DNA of 64,000 nucleotides from Phlyctochytrium arcticum (Eukaryota; Chytridiomycota; Chytridiomycetes; Chytridiales; Chytridiaceae). Positions within the stretch are counted from its first letter, which is position 1, and each line of letters begins with the position of its first letter. Positions 31,740 through 42,396 of this stretch are shown piece by piece. The stretch is from contig JAHLKI010000021.1 in assembly GCA_025602905.1 (NCBI GenBank), positions 372,001 to 436,000 of the forward strand, given 5' to 3'. Under the pieces are notes generated by a model that ran no database searches, was not told the origin of the DNA, and was given only the letters and a program-made list of their open reading frames with translations. The position numbers were made by a program, and so were the translations under genes.

Positions 31740-34074
31740 CTAAGCATTGAACGCCTTGCTCCCCCACTCATTCGGAATCTCCTTGGTAGGCTCGGGTCCC
31801 ATCGCCGGCGCAATCTTATTGGCCGCCTGACCCAAGCTCCGATCAACCCCCTTCAACAAATCCCGAATAGCGTCCGAGACGGCATTTTCAATTTGCTTCT
31901 TGGCCGTTTTGATCAGGATGGGTTTGACGAGTTTGTAGAGTAGGTCGTGGTGGGAGTCGTGTAGGCGCAAGTCCAAGTTGTGGAGGGTTGTGTCGATTGT
32001 TTCGGCGTGGATGTATTGGTTTGTGTGGTCGTCCTTGTTGGCAGAGGGAGCGGCGACACCCGTGTTTTGACCTGGGATAAGCTTGATACGGACAGAGAGC
32101 CCCTCGTTTTTAATGTCGAAATCGGCGAGACCGACATCCCCGGCCTTTAGGAACCCAGAATGTTTGTTGAAGAGCCACGCAATGTCCCGTGCACTAGCTT
32201 CAATTTTGGAGATTTCGAGGACGACATACGAGTTGAGTTGGGCTTGAGGGTTGGATTTTGTCGCGTCCATGGTCGTGTCGGAAACCAAGTGGACGTATTT
32301 GGGGAGGATGGTGGAATGCAAGACAATGTTGTCGAAAATCATGTGGTAGGTGCCGTCGTCGATTTCGATGCGGGGGATGGGGAGGTAGGCTAGTTTATCG
32401 GCAATGGTTGGGATGACGGTCGTCAAGTCGCGTAAGAGCTCGGGTTTGAAGGTGGGTTGCCCGCGTTCGTCCAGGAAGAGGTCGTTGACGAGAGCCGAAG
32501 CGTCGGATTGGAGACGTTGGGTGGCCTTGTTGGAAGCTAATGCGGAAGCATAGGTGCGAGCTTCATAAGAGATTTTGGAAGTGTGGTCGCCGTACTTGTC
32601 CAATGCGCGACGGCCACGTTCGACCAGGTTGTTGGCGTCCCGGTCAAAGTTGGCTTGTTCGACAAAACCGGGTTCACGGACAGTGCGGTTAATGTACGCG
32701 CCCAAATCCTTCCAAAAGGCCATCAACTCTTCATCGGTGCGAGCCTCATTGCCGAATTCACGGAGGGCCTTGACGAGAGAATCGAGTTTCCGGCCATTGG
32801 CAAAGTTTTCAATGAGAGCCTTGGCATTCTTGGTGGCGATTTGGGCGTCCCGGGTTGAAGCGGCCTGAGCGACTTCTTCGTTGGGAATCGCTTGCTGGAT
32901 TTGCCAGCCGAGAGGGGCAAGAATATCAATCAAGTCGTCAATGCCGCGTTGGAACTCGGGTTTGGACTGGATAGTCTTGGCGACTCGCTTCAAGCGGTTG
33001 ACGATTTCGCGGCGTTGTTCTTCGGGGAGATCTACGAGTTTACGGGCGACACGTTCACCGGTTTGACGGACATTGGAGTTGGGGTCACGGAGCGTGTTCA
33101 TGGCCTGATTGGCGGTAGCACGGCCCTGGGAGACGACATTGTTCTTGATTCCCGTAGTGGATTCTTGACCGGTGTGGAGTTTGGCACCGTGTTCGCGAAT
33201 GGCGCCCGAGGCCTGGTTGACTGCCTGGTCGGGCAAGTGACGTTCGGCCTGGTCTGCGACCGTATCAATGACATTCTTGGCCGTGTCTCTCAAAGTAGCA
33301 CCTTGAGCCAACGAGTCGCCGGCCGTGTTTTGGGTGGCTTGACCAGATTCCTGAGCACGACGTTGAGCATCTTGGGCGGTAGCTTGAGCCTGACCCGAAG
33401 TCTGGTTGTAGGTGCCCTGAGCCTGGTTCTTTGCGTCCTGAGCAGCGGATTGGAGGTCGGGGTTTTGACGGACCGTGTCGCGCGTCTTGGCGGCCGCGTC
33501 ACGGACAGATTGAGGAGCGTTGGGGTCATTGGCGAGATCGTCGGTGGCATCGTCAACGTTGGATTTGAGAATGTCTTGGGCGAGGGCGGAAATGTCGGTG
33601 AGGAGGGTACGGAATTCGGGGGAGGTGACGATTTGACGGGCGAGTTGAGCGGATTTGACGCCGGCCTGGACGAGCTGGTCGGCAGCGGCTTGGGCATCCG
33701 CCTGGGACATTTTGGGTTGAGCGGCCGATGCAGCGCCTGTATTTACACGATAGAGTATGAGTTCCAAGTGTCATCAATGTGAAGAGTAAACAAAAAGACT
33801 TACGTTGACCGTGGTAGATGGCATTCTGGAGCTCATTGTTGGGCATGGTCTGGGTCATGACCTTGCGCGAGTCTGTCATCAGGGCCTCTGCATCGGCGAG
33901 GACCTTTTTGCCGGCGGGGGAGAGGTTGGAGGCGACGGACGTGGTGGAGGCATCGGCCTGGAGCTTGTCGAGGACGTTGACGGCCTGGGCGGTGGTGGGC
34001 AGCTTGCCGTCCTTGAGAGCGGCCGTGACCTGGCGGACCTGCTCGGCGCGTTCGCGTTCAATGTCTGCGGGCAT
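31740..34074 (-). CDS. HAM1-like fungal lipid-binding-fold protein
   Basis: Two exons, 34074-33804 and 33736-31740 (67-bp intron), give 755 residues. The N-terminus (LPTTAQAVNVLDKL, then AGKKVLADAEALM) and the C-terminal part (NIVLHSTILPKYVHLVSD, DIAWLFNKHSGFLKAGDVGLADFDI) resemble the fungal HAM1-like N- and C-terminal domains, the latter related to BPI/LBP tubular lipid-binding folds. Residues about 155-330 are unusual: Ala/Gln/Asp-rich amphipathic repeats (AAAKTRDTVRQN, AQDAKNQAQGTYNQ) like LEA proteins. No signal peptide is seen. A cytosolic lipid- or membrane-associated role is inferred. Confidence 0.8.
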
Positions 34075-34550
34075 TGTGAGTGGTTATGTGGTTATGTGGT
34101 TATGAAGTGTTGGTTGTAAGGTGGTTGGGGTATGTGTGTATGTAATGCAGTTGTGTTAATGGGGGGAGGTGATGGGATGCTGCTTCACGCCCCCTTTTAT
34201 ACTGCTCAAGAAAGCCCCTACGAATAGCCTGCGTAGTAGTGACATCAGTCCCTTGTCATAATTCAAAGGGGGGGTTCAGGGGGTTCAGGATAAAGTGAAT
34301 CATGCGAACCCAATAGCCACGCAGACACGGACGTCCGATCAACGAATCCCCAAAAGTGACAAAAACGAACGACCGGAAACAGACGCGTCAGATCACTGAC
34401 GTCACTCCTATGACAGGACGCGTTTCTTTCGAGTCGCGGCTTTTAGCCTTTTGACGGGGGGGGAGACTACGTTGCGGTTGCGGGGTTTTTAGGGTTTTAG
34501 GCATTCATTCATTTGATGATATTATATAGAGAGGACATCTGCAGGCAGAA
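34075..34550. promoter_or_regulatory. Promoter region of the HAM1-like gene
   Basis: It contains a TTTTATA box near 34194, CCCCT/AGGGG-type stress elements (about 34189, 34215 and 34263), and an exact CRE octamer TGACGTCA at 34397-34404. These are common fungal stress-response sites; the grouping fits a LEA-like product, but regulation is inferred. Confidence 0.35.
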
Positions 34551-34781
34551 TCAGTTAGGGACGGATGCTTGCATCGGATGAGCCGCGCAGGTATCCCGCT
34601 CGGCTCCTGTAATCGCATTTCGACGCTGAATTACCGAGTCGAAGGCGTCCGCGATCTGCTGCTCGTTGGAAGGGGATGATTCTTGACGCATTGATGTGGT
34701 TGGTGAAATCTGTTGGTTGCACGACAATCGTGAAAACGAATGACTCTCAACGGCGCTGAAATAGCGAGGTACATTGGTCAT
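34551..34781 (-). CDS. Hypothetical small protein
   Basis: An open frame of 76 residues from the ATG at 34781 (MTNVPRYFSAVESHSF), Ser/Gln-rich, with an amphipathic stretch NEQQIADAFDSVIQRRNAI. No domain, signal peptide or splice support. It may be a genuine short gene or a last exon. The family is unknown. Confidence 0.25.
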   Translation of the reverse strand: MTNVPRYFSAVESHSFSRLSCNQQISPTTSMRQESSPSNEQQIADAFDSVIQRRNAITGAERDTCAAHPMQASVPN

Positions 34782-36019
34782 ATTTCCATGATGAGGAAAA
34801 GGGATAGAAAGGAAGCGAGAGAGAAGCAAAGCGTAACATGTAATTGGAACTTGGGGCTTTTATCCAGTCAAGGTCTTGAATGCTGATGTTCGTCAACTGC
34901 CACCATTGGTAGGATCGCCAAAAGATGTTTGGGGTGTCTTTAAAAAAACCCCGAGGTTGCTTGTAGAGGTTTCGCACTCCATTCTCAAGCGCCCTCTTGT
35001 TCCTCATCCTCCTCGTGGGGGTTTCGCCCCTCAATGTGATACGTGCTCGTCGCGATTGTGTTGAAAGGATTTTGTCATAACGGGACGAATGGGTATAGTG
35101 ACCGAATGAAATTGGAAGAGCATGGCGGTTCAAGTTTTTGGGGCGGCAGACTGGGTTAAGGAGTAAATGTGCCGAGGAAGCGCTTGTGATTGATCATTAT
35201 GAGAAGATTCGGGATGTTTTGATGTGAGTGCAGAGTAGGCGCGCTTCATTTACTGAATGCGTGCCCGCTCTGCCTTTTTAGACTTGTATTAGCCTTTAGA
35301 AAGACTCGTATGTATAAAGGAAAATCTGAGTGACATACCCACATATGAATTTCTCAAGTTTCCTTCATCTGCGAGGGAAATGATTTACATGGGGGTCGCG
35401 CGAATGTACTCCTACACCACACTGCAGATTCCAATCATTTTGCAAGATATCTTGAGGGGACCTTATTCAGTTTCTTGATTCCGAGTAATACCAAAAACCA
35501 TCCATCGGGTGCGATAACAAAATTGCATCAATTTCATCGGGCGAAATCAGAGACTGTAGTAAGGAGTAGTATAAGCGACTGGCCAAAGCAACTTGCTCAA
35601 GATGATCAAAGTTGCGTTATGAATTGAATACTTACTTTGTGGAGCCGATTTGACTATAAGATATTTTCAAAACTGCAAACAGAAAACTCTTTTTTGCACG
35701 CGTTACGATTCTCCACGCGATGCGCAGTAACACTGTGCCGCACCCTAACAAGACTGTGCCACCAAGCCACCAAAGTCGCAGTCAAGCCTGTCAAGAACGC
35801 GTTTTGGAGAGAGACAATGTGCCGAGACAATTCCCAATCTAAAAAACCCCCCCAATCGCCAGTACAGACCAAGCAGGCGGGGGGTTTTCGCCTCTCAAGC
35901 ACCAATCTAAGCGCTGACCGGCCGCCTATCCCTGTTTCACGATTTGGTCTGGTCCCATTTCGACGAGTGTTTTCCGGGGGATTGACAGCTGATCGTGCTT
36001 TTTCCACCGGTTTTACGTC
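34782..36019. other. Intergenic stretch with two related inverted G/C-run units
   Basis: Two related segments occur at 34940-35035 and 35839-35900. Each begins with an AAAAAACCCC tract and ends with GGGGGTTT[T]CGCC[C/T]CTCAA. This suggests small repeats with C-run/G-run inverted ends. No gene is supported. Confidence 0.35.
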
Positions 36020-37910
36020 CACTGTGGTTCCATGTCCACTCCGTCAACAGCCGCCAAAACCGCCTCTGATGCCCGACATCCGAAGGGGATTCTGAGGCTT
36101 CCGAAAACGGCCTGCTATTGTGGAATACCCAACTCAACACCGCTGAACGACAATCCTCCCACTCGGCTTTCTCGTCCTTGTTGCATGGGCAGCCCCTCAC
36201 TCTGCATAATTCTGCGGGACAACTCCCACCCGCCGCATCTTCACCCTCCGTCGTGGGTACTAGTCGGAATCCATCGCTATGTGGCTAGTACAACCCATCC
36301 TGTCAACCGATCCCATTTTCCTGAACACCAGCCTCCGGCATATACCAATGGTGTCTTCACTTCTACGGCACAGTATTCCAATGAGACAAGCAAGGCAAAA
36401 CAAATCGGATTGAGACGAGTGGGTTCATGATCTGGCCTTCTCGTCATCCTTTTAAACTATAATTAATATATATTTGACAGCAATATGGCCTCGCTAACGA
36501 TCAACACAACATTGGCATCAGTCCCATTCCCGATAAACCCTATGCAGAATTCGCAACTCTACGACCCGCAGAGTTTGATCAGCCGCCAACTCCGAGTCCC
36601 TCCCATCCCCGTTGTGCTCACTTCTACGGCACAGTATTCCAATGAGACAAAGAAGGCAAAGCAAAGATACGACCCTGTCACCAGAATTTTTTTCCAAGCT
36701 TGACCATATTCGAATCAAACCCCCACCGATTCGTGGCATGCGGAAACCTTCCCCGCTCTCACCTTGTCAACCGATCCTGACAATCGATTTTCCCGCGGAC
36801 CAACCGCCCGCATATGCCAATTGCGCCTCCCTCATCAAAGTGCGCGAGCACTTCGGCAGCAACTTTCGCACGAACAATCCCACTGGCTTCACCTCAATCC
36901 TTGGTAAAGGAAATCATACCTGCAAAGATTTTGAATCAACAGGCATATAACATCTACCCAGTATTTCACGTCTCGCTACTGGAACCTTATCAAACTTGGG
37001 ATATTCGGAACACCAATCCTTCGAACGAAACCCCAACGCCAATTTCCCCAACACCGCCTCGGCCTCCGCCTATCGTTCAACCTCGTCGCCCCATAGCCGA
37101 AATATTGCACATCCTCCGAGCACCAGACAACTCTTTACGTTGCTTCGCATTGCGGACCCACCACCGCAACTTTTGGGCAGGGGTACGGTACAATGCGGAC
37201 AATCGGGTTATCCAAACGGTGGACAGAAGGGGTGATGGAGCTTGATGGGGGGGCAGGCGAACATCACCCGAAAGCAAACACTGGCCGGTTTGTGGCGTGC
37301 GGAAACCTTTCCCCCCGCTCTCCCATTCCAACCGATCCCGTTTTGTTGAGGACCAACTGCCCGCATACGCCAATTGTGCGTAGCTTATTAAAGTGCGAGT
37401 GCACTTCGGAGGCAACTTCCGAAGGGAACCTCCACCCCTCTTCCCTCGTGATTTTCTCGCTTGGCTTTGAGTTTGAGCAAGACCACTGCGCTGGCCCTTT
37501 CCCTCGACGTTTTTTCTATTTGCCTCCCTATTTTGTTCTTGCTGTGAGTTTTCTGCTGATAATTTCGACTGCCCGCCGTTCTTTAGCATCCACCGCTACT
37601 CAACTCGGATCACGAAGCAATTGTCGACACTGACGCCAGTGATTTCGCCATTGCCGGTGTTGTATCGCAAATATCCCCTCAAGACAACCTCCTACGACCA
37701 ATCGCGTCACCCATCGGAACTGCCCCGAGATGAAACACAAATGACCCTGTTTCCAGACTTGTACGAAGCGATTTTCTGCTGGCCCGCTGGGCGACGTTGG
37801 TTGGCCAAACCGCGGACAAGATTTTCGGAGGCCAGAAAATTGCCAACGCCCTTCATGCAAGTCGCACCATTCATGCCATGCGCACAATCAAAAAGCAAAA
37901 ATTTACCATA
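36020..37910 (+). mobile_element. Scrambled Ty3-type retrotransposon remnants
   Basis: A frame near 36940-36996 encodes YNIYPVFHVSLLEPYQ, the signature at the C-terminal side of Ty3/Gypsy integrase. A frame at 37608-37670 encodes DHEAIVDTDASDFAIAGVVS, the start of Ty3-type RNase H. In an intact element RNase H precedes integrase, but here the order is reversed, and both frames are interrupted, so at least two broken copies or a rearrangement are present. No reverse transcriptase core, protease or LTR was found. Confidence 0.6.
36735..37414 (+). repeat. Diverged direct duplication inside the retroelement debris
   Basis: 36735-36862 and 37291-37414 share GCGGAAACCTT, CAACCGATCC, GACCAAC[C/T]GCCCGCATA and GCACTTCGG[C/A]GGCAAC[T/ ]T in the same order. 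A third, weaker relative lies near 36290-36350 and again near 36600-36665, including CTACGGCACAGTATTCCAAT at 36363 and 36632. Confidence 0.55.
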
Positions 37911-38559
37911 AAGAACTGCGCATATGTATGCCAAAATTATTCAACAAGCAGAATACGCCAAAGAACATTGATCCCTCCTCTTACTTATCTTACACAATAT
38001 CACCTTACATCATAATGGTCTGCGCAGCAAAAATTGATTGTGAATAATATAGGAGTAACCGTTCTCTATAAGTGATGCGTTATCACTCTCATATTTTTTA
38101 TATGTGTTAAAGTTGATCCATTGTATAATTTGTATTCCATCTCTTTTGTCGCATGTACCGAAATGTATGGGTACAAACCAAGGGGAAGCGTCTTGGGGGT
38201 TGTATTTCATGTGCCATGTACATTAGGGGGACGCATTATGGCTAACAACTAAATACTGATCTCGAGCAAAACATTATTACCCATACACCAGGAGGAGGAA
38301 ACGTCATAGTGCGTGAATCTTTCATTCTTTCATTTCGGTGGGGGGAAAAAAAACCATGTATGATGGTACTTTTTGGGATTCGTACTCCGAGTACTTCTTG
38401 TAGAGTACTACAAGGCTACGCCATAGCTCTACGAAAGAAAGAGAGTAGCAGGGGCAAATTCTCGGTAGTGGACTGAATTTAATGTATAAAGATATATATA
38501 TATATATATTAGGAGTTCGAACCAAGATTTTAGAAGATAAACCCCTTTCGTCTTGGGGG
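37911..38559. other. AT-rich intergenic stretch with a TA microsatellite
   Basis: AT-rich with a (TA)n run at about 38491-38509. No gene. Confidence 0.5.
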
Positions 38560-39245
38560 TTGGGATATCCTGTACGCCTTCCGGCAAGTCATAAAATGAA
38601 GTAGACTCGGGCCTCAAATCAATGATACCACTACTGTCATGCGAGTAGTGTGCTACAATCTCTTTGTAGGTTTGAGGCAGCTCTGCATAAATGGTTTTGA
38701 CCAGGGGGGGGGGGGGGCAAAGATGCAATTTCTTGCGTCTCCGGCGCCCTCTGATTCCACAGCTTCTGTTGGTAAATCCACAGTGATGTCGTCCCTGTTT
38801 GTTCTCTGCCCCATCGCTATCATGGCGTGCTACAAGCACCACTCGATGACCTATTGTCACCCGCTGCAGCTTTGCTAGGGCGTGAGACCTTGCGTTTCTC
38901 CACTCGCAAATTCCGCCACATCTCGTTCGCTCCAACTGAGTCTGACATATGCGTTGTGGTTTCAAAGAGGAGAAAGTCAAACTTGTCTTTTTTGATGATC
39001 GGACAATGGTGGAGGCCGGGTGCAAAAGTACGGTATACTTTTCTGTGAACATCTGCTTTGTTCGGGGTTGGAATAACCTCGTCGTCCCTCGTTCTGATCC
39101 AATGCCGCGCGTCATCCTGCTGGCCAAATTCGCCAAGAAGCTGATCCATCTCTTGGATCTTTGAGCATTTGTTGCCCGTAACCACTCAGCTTCCCTCTTC
39201 CTCCTGCTCCTGCTCCTGTTCAATTTCCTCATCATCCTCATTTGC
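38560..39245 (-). pseudogene. Decayed coding region of unknown family
   Basis: Coding-like segments appear on the minus strand in two phases: an acidic run (NEDDEEIEQEQEQEEE) ending in a stop near 39190, then DQLLGEFGQQDDARHWIRTRDD onward to about 38820, and in another phase AELPQTYKEIVAHYSHDSSG and STSFYDLPEGVQDIPTPKTK to about 38545. A run of 14 G at 38704-38717 separates the last two. They could be exons of one unrecognised gene, but stops and phase changes favour a broken one. Confidence 0.3.
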
Positions 39246-40145
39246 TAATTTGTTTTGATACCAAAATCGCATGGGTTCTTCATCCTTTTCACTTGTCAAA
39301 TCGATATCGTCGGAGTGGATACTACCCTCTGGTTCATTTTGCGTGGCGTGTCAAGATGTCAAAGACGTAGGATCTGGGCGTTGGAGTATATGATTGAAGG
39401 CATAGTGCGCCCATGCTTGCTCCACCGTTTGATTTGCAAAATCACAGTCGCACTGAGGGCAGGTCCAATTACTGGGCAGGTCTCACGGCGTTCCCTGCCA
39501 AGCGTCGCAAACGGGGATCGGAAGATCTCACGGTAGGCCCCGCAAGAGTAGGTTCCCCTATCCGGCTTTGTTGGAAGTCTTTCTCACCTCACTGTTGCCT
39601 GGCAGATTTCAGATCAAGCTTGGGACTCCTCCTTCCCTGCCGCGAGCATCGTAAAGCCAGTCGTAAAGCGCTATGTTTGCAATCGTTGAATCGAGACGCG
39701 TCTATGAAAGTCGACGCGCCCAGGGTCCAAGGAGCCCTTGGCTAAGCCACCGACCTCGCCGACACATGAACTGTAGAGTCGGGTACCATCTGATGGGTGT
39801 TTCTAATGAGCGAGATACGTGCTCTTGTCACTGGCATCATGGTGGACTTTACGACACAGTCCAGCACATATAATCCTCATGCTTTCCTCCCAGGACATGG
39901 ACCCGCCCTCTCACTGGGAAATTTCAAATATTTGACTATCGTGAATGGATGTGATGAAAGCATAACTATAGAGCCAAATAGATTTGTGTAGAGAGAGGCA
40001 GACAGACAAACGAAACAAAGTAGAAAATAATAAACGAGATAAGCGAGAGGGTTGGTTTGTGATATAAAGAGTGTGTGGGGTGCGTGGGTTGATTTAAATG
40101 TCGCCAAACTAGAGAGTAGATGAGCCATGTGCAAAAAGTCATAAT
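39246..40145. other. Intergenic stretch downstream of cytochrome c1
   Basis: No supported gene. The 40090-40145 part could hold a last short cytochrome c1 exon (see that entry). Confidence 0.45.
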
Positions 40146-41275
40146 TTAACACACCACTCTTACCTTGCCGGGCTTGTAAACAATCTTGCGAGACTTGAGG
40201 TAGCTCCACTTGAATCGCTTCCACCAAATCGCAAATCCGAGCAACGTTCCGCAAATAGCCAACGTCTTCATTCCCATCTTCTTGCGCTCATCTTGCTCAG
40301 GGTACGACGCCCACGCCAAAAAGGCAGTCACGTCCTTGGCCAGCTGGGACGCATTGTTGGGTGTTCCGTCCTCGTAGTCTACAACCTCGTCGTACAATGC
40401 CCGAGCCATGGCAATCGCTCCGCCTGGGAAGTAAGGGTTGTAGTGCAGACCCTCACGCACATTGATACCGGCTGGCGCATCACAGTATCCGAGGAGCAAG
40501 GAGAAAATGTAATCCTCTTCTCCGTGACGCGCACGGACAATGCACGACAGATCCGGAGGGTACGCGCCTCCGTTGGCGGCACGGGCGGCTTCCTCGTTGG
40601 GGTAAGGTTGGGGCATCGTATCCGTCAACTTTTGAGCCAACATTAATCTCATTTTGCGGTCAAAAATAATCCAAATGATAAACCCACCTTTCCGGGACGC
40701 ATAAACATGTCACCCTTGTCATCGGGACCATCTTTGTACTCGTACTCGGCAGCCAATTCCTTGGCCTCGGCCTCAGTGTGCGTCACACCCACCAAGTTGC
40801 GGTAGTGAACGTATTCCATAGAATGACAGGCCGAACAGACTTCCTTGTAGACCTGGAATCCTCGTCGCAGAGCAGCATGGTCAAATGTCTTCCACGGCTT
40901 TTGGTGCTCCCAAGGGTAGTGAGGGGCGTGCAGACCGTGGTCAACGGTGGAAAAGGCGTGCGCAACCGTCACGGGAAGCTCCAAACCGAGCTCCTCCATT
41001 TTGGATTTCAGGGCGGCAGCGGCTTGGCTGGCCGAGCGGTATACGGGGGCCATGACATCGTCCGTGAGCACATGGTTGGAGATGCCGTAGCCGAGAATAG
41101 CGGAACCGGCGGCAGCCTTGGCCAGCCACGTTACGGCGGCGCGGCGGTTGTTGTTGAAGGCGGAGGATGATGATGATGATGTTGAGGAAACGGTCCGGCG
41201 GAGTGTGGTAGTGGTGCTTGTCGACAAACGGTGGGCGGCAGCTCCTACACGTGTGGCAGTTCGGGTGGCAAACAT
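40146..41275 (-). CDS. CYT1: Cytochrome c1, complex III haem subunit
   Basis: Two exons, 41275-40688 and 40628-40146 (59-bp intron), give 356 residues. A Ser/Thr/Arg-rich mitochondrial presequence of about 60 residues is followed by the intermembrane-space haem domain with CSACH at 147-151, the [19 protein letters not shown] segment, GDMFMRPGK joined to [16 protein letters not shown], and a Met ligand in [16 protein letters not shown]-terminal membrane helix ([17 protein letters not shown]) ends in a basic matrix-facing tail. It passes electrons from the Rieske protein to cytochrome c. A GTAAGA at the very end could splice to an exon near 40090 with tail FGDI instead of VRVVC. Confidence 0.94.
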
Positions 41276-41933
41276 ACTTGCTATATATGCTCTATGAACG
41301 AGAACAACGGTTAATTTCATGCTTCAAACGAAAGCGTCCTGGACCATTCCCTAAATCCGTAAAATCTCCCTTTCAGCCAAGCCCTTTTGCTGCCCTTGCT
41401 CCAAATCAACCCACGCTTCCAGCCGCTTCTGGTTTCTTCCGCAGTCTCCTCCCCCGGCTCAAAAAAATCTGCCATCCGCTACTGCCGTCTCATTTACGAA
41501 AGTCACGGAGCAATAATACTCACCACTCAACAAACGGGGAAAAAACGCGTTGGTCAATCGGCAAAGAGTGGAATAGGTGTTGTGCCAGCAGTTTTCGTCC
41601 GGCAGTCTCGCTTCAAACTCCAGGTATCGAGCAGTCAATCCCCCGATTTCTCCAAGTCGCAATGGGAGCCCGCCTGGTCGTATAAGGCGTGGTAATAAAA
41701 ATAAAAAGGTGGAAAAGCAAGATGGGGCCAATGGTGGGGACCTCCTCTGTTGCGGACAAAGTCTCCGATCTCTCTCGCTCGAGGCCCCAGAATGGCTGCG
41801 GCCGCTGCTGATTGGCTGGCGGGCACACACGTGAGTGGCGCGGCTGCGTGGCAACCATCACGGCTAGGGCTAGGGTTGGCGATGACCTTTCGGAGCAACT
41901 TTCGTGACGTTTTTCCCAGAGAGCCTCAAAATC
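41276..41933. other. Divergent promoter region of cytochrome c1 and the BolA-like gene
   Basis: 658 bp between two divergent starts. Overlapping frames of 85-155 codons on both strands lack domains. No RNA gene is seen. Confidence 0.45.
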
Positions 41934-42318
41934 ATGCCTGTCGCAAAAGCTCACCTCGAGGCTCGCATCAAGGAAGCCGTATCGGCCGAAACTGTCGTAC
42001 GTACTCATCCTTCTTTTTTGTTCGAATCAACCTGCTTACCTTCTTGTGTAGATCGTCGAAGATACATCAAACGGCTGTGGCCAGTCCTTCAATGTCACAA
42101 TCGTCTCACCGCTCTTTGTAGGCAAATCCCTGCTGCAGCGACACCGGTACATTGCTCCTTATAAATCGTCACTCGAAATCATGTTGTATTGACCAAAGAT
42201 GTTGTATAGGCTGGTTAATGACGCGCTCAAGGAAGAAATTGCCCAGATCCACGCCTTTTCGCAAAAGACATTGACCCCAGAAGACTGGGCTAAACAGCAG
42301 GCAGCGGCATCATCATAG
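41934..42318 (+). CDS. BOL2: BolA-like protein 2
   Basis: Three exons, 41934-41996, 42052-42146 and 42210-42318, give 88 residues. They read [19 protein letters not shown], then [19 protein letters not shown] with the conserved cysteine, [20 protein letters not shown] across the second junction, and the family C-terminus [14 protein letters not shown]. The invariant His of RHRLVN and the Cys coordinate a bridging [2Fe-2S] cluster with monothiol glutaredoxin; yeast Fra2/Bol2 uses this to control iron regulon factors in the cytosol. The upstream neighbour cytochrome c1 is also an iron protein. The symbol assumes the cytosolic paralogue, as there is no clear presequence. Confidence 0.93.
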
Positions 42319-42396
42319 TAGTGCTTTTGACTTGTCCCGACCTTCTTTTTTATATGTATATTTTTCAACATTTTGAGGATTCTGTTTTATCAGACC

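Noticed and set aside
32892..33782. 296-codon plus-strand open frame
   Set aside because: Antisense shadow of the HAM1-like coding sequence; codon bias of the Ala/Gln-rich region keeps the opposite frame open.
38429..39241. 270-codon minus-strand frame as one intact gene
   Set aside because: Its middle is Arg-rich and unlike coding sequence, while a better-looking segment lies in another phase; treated as a decayed region instead.
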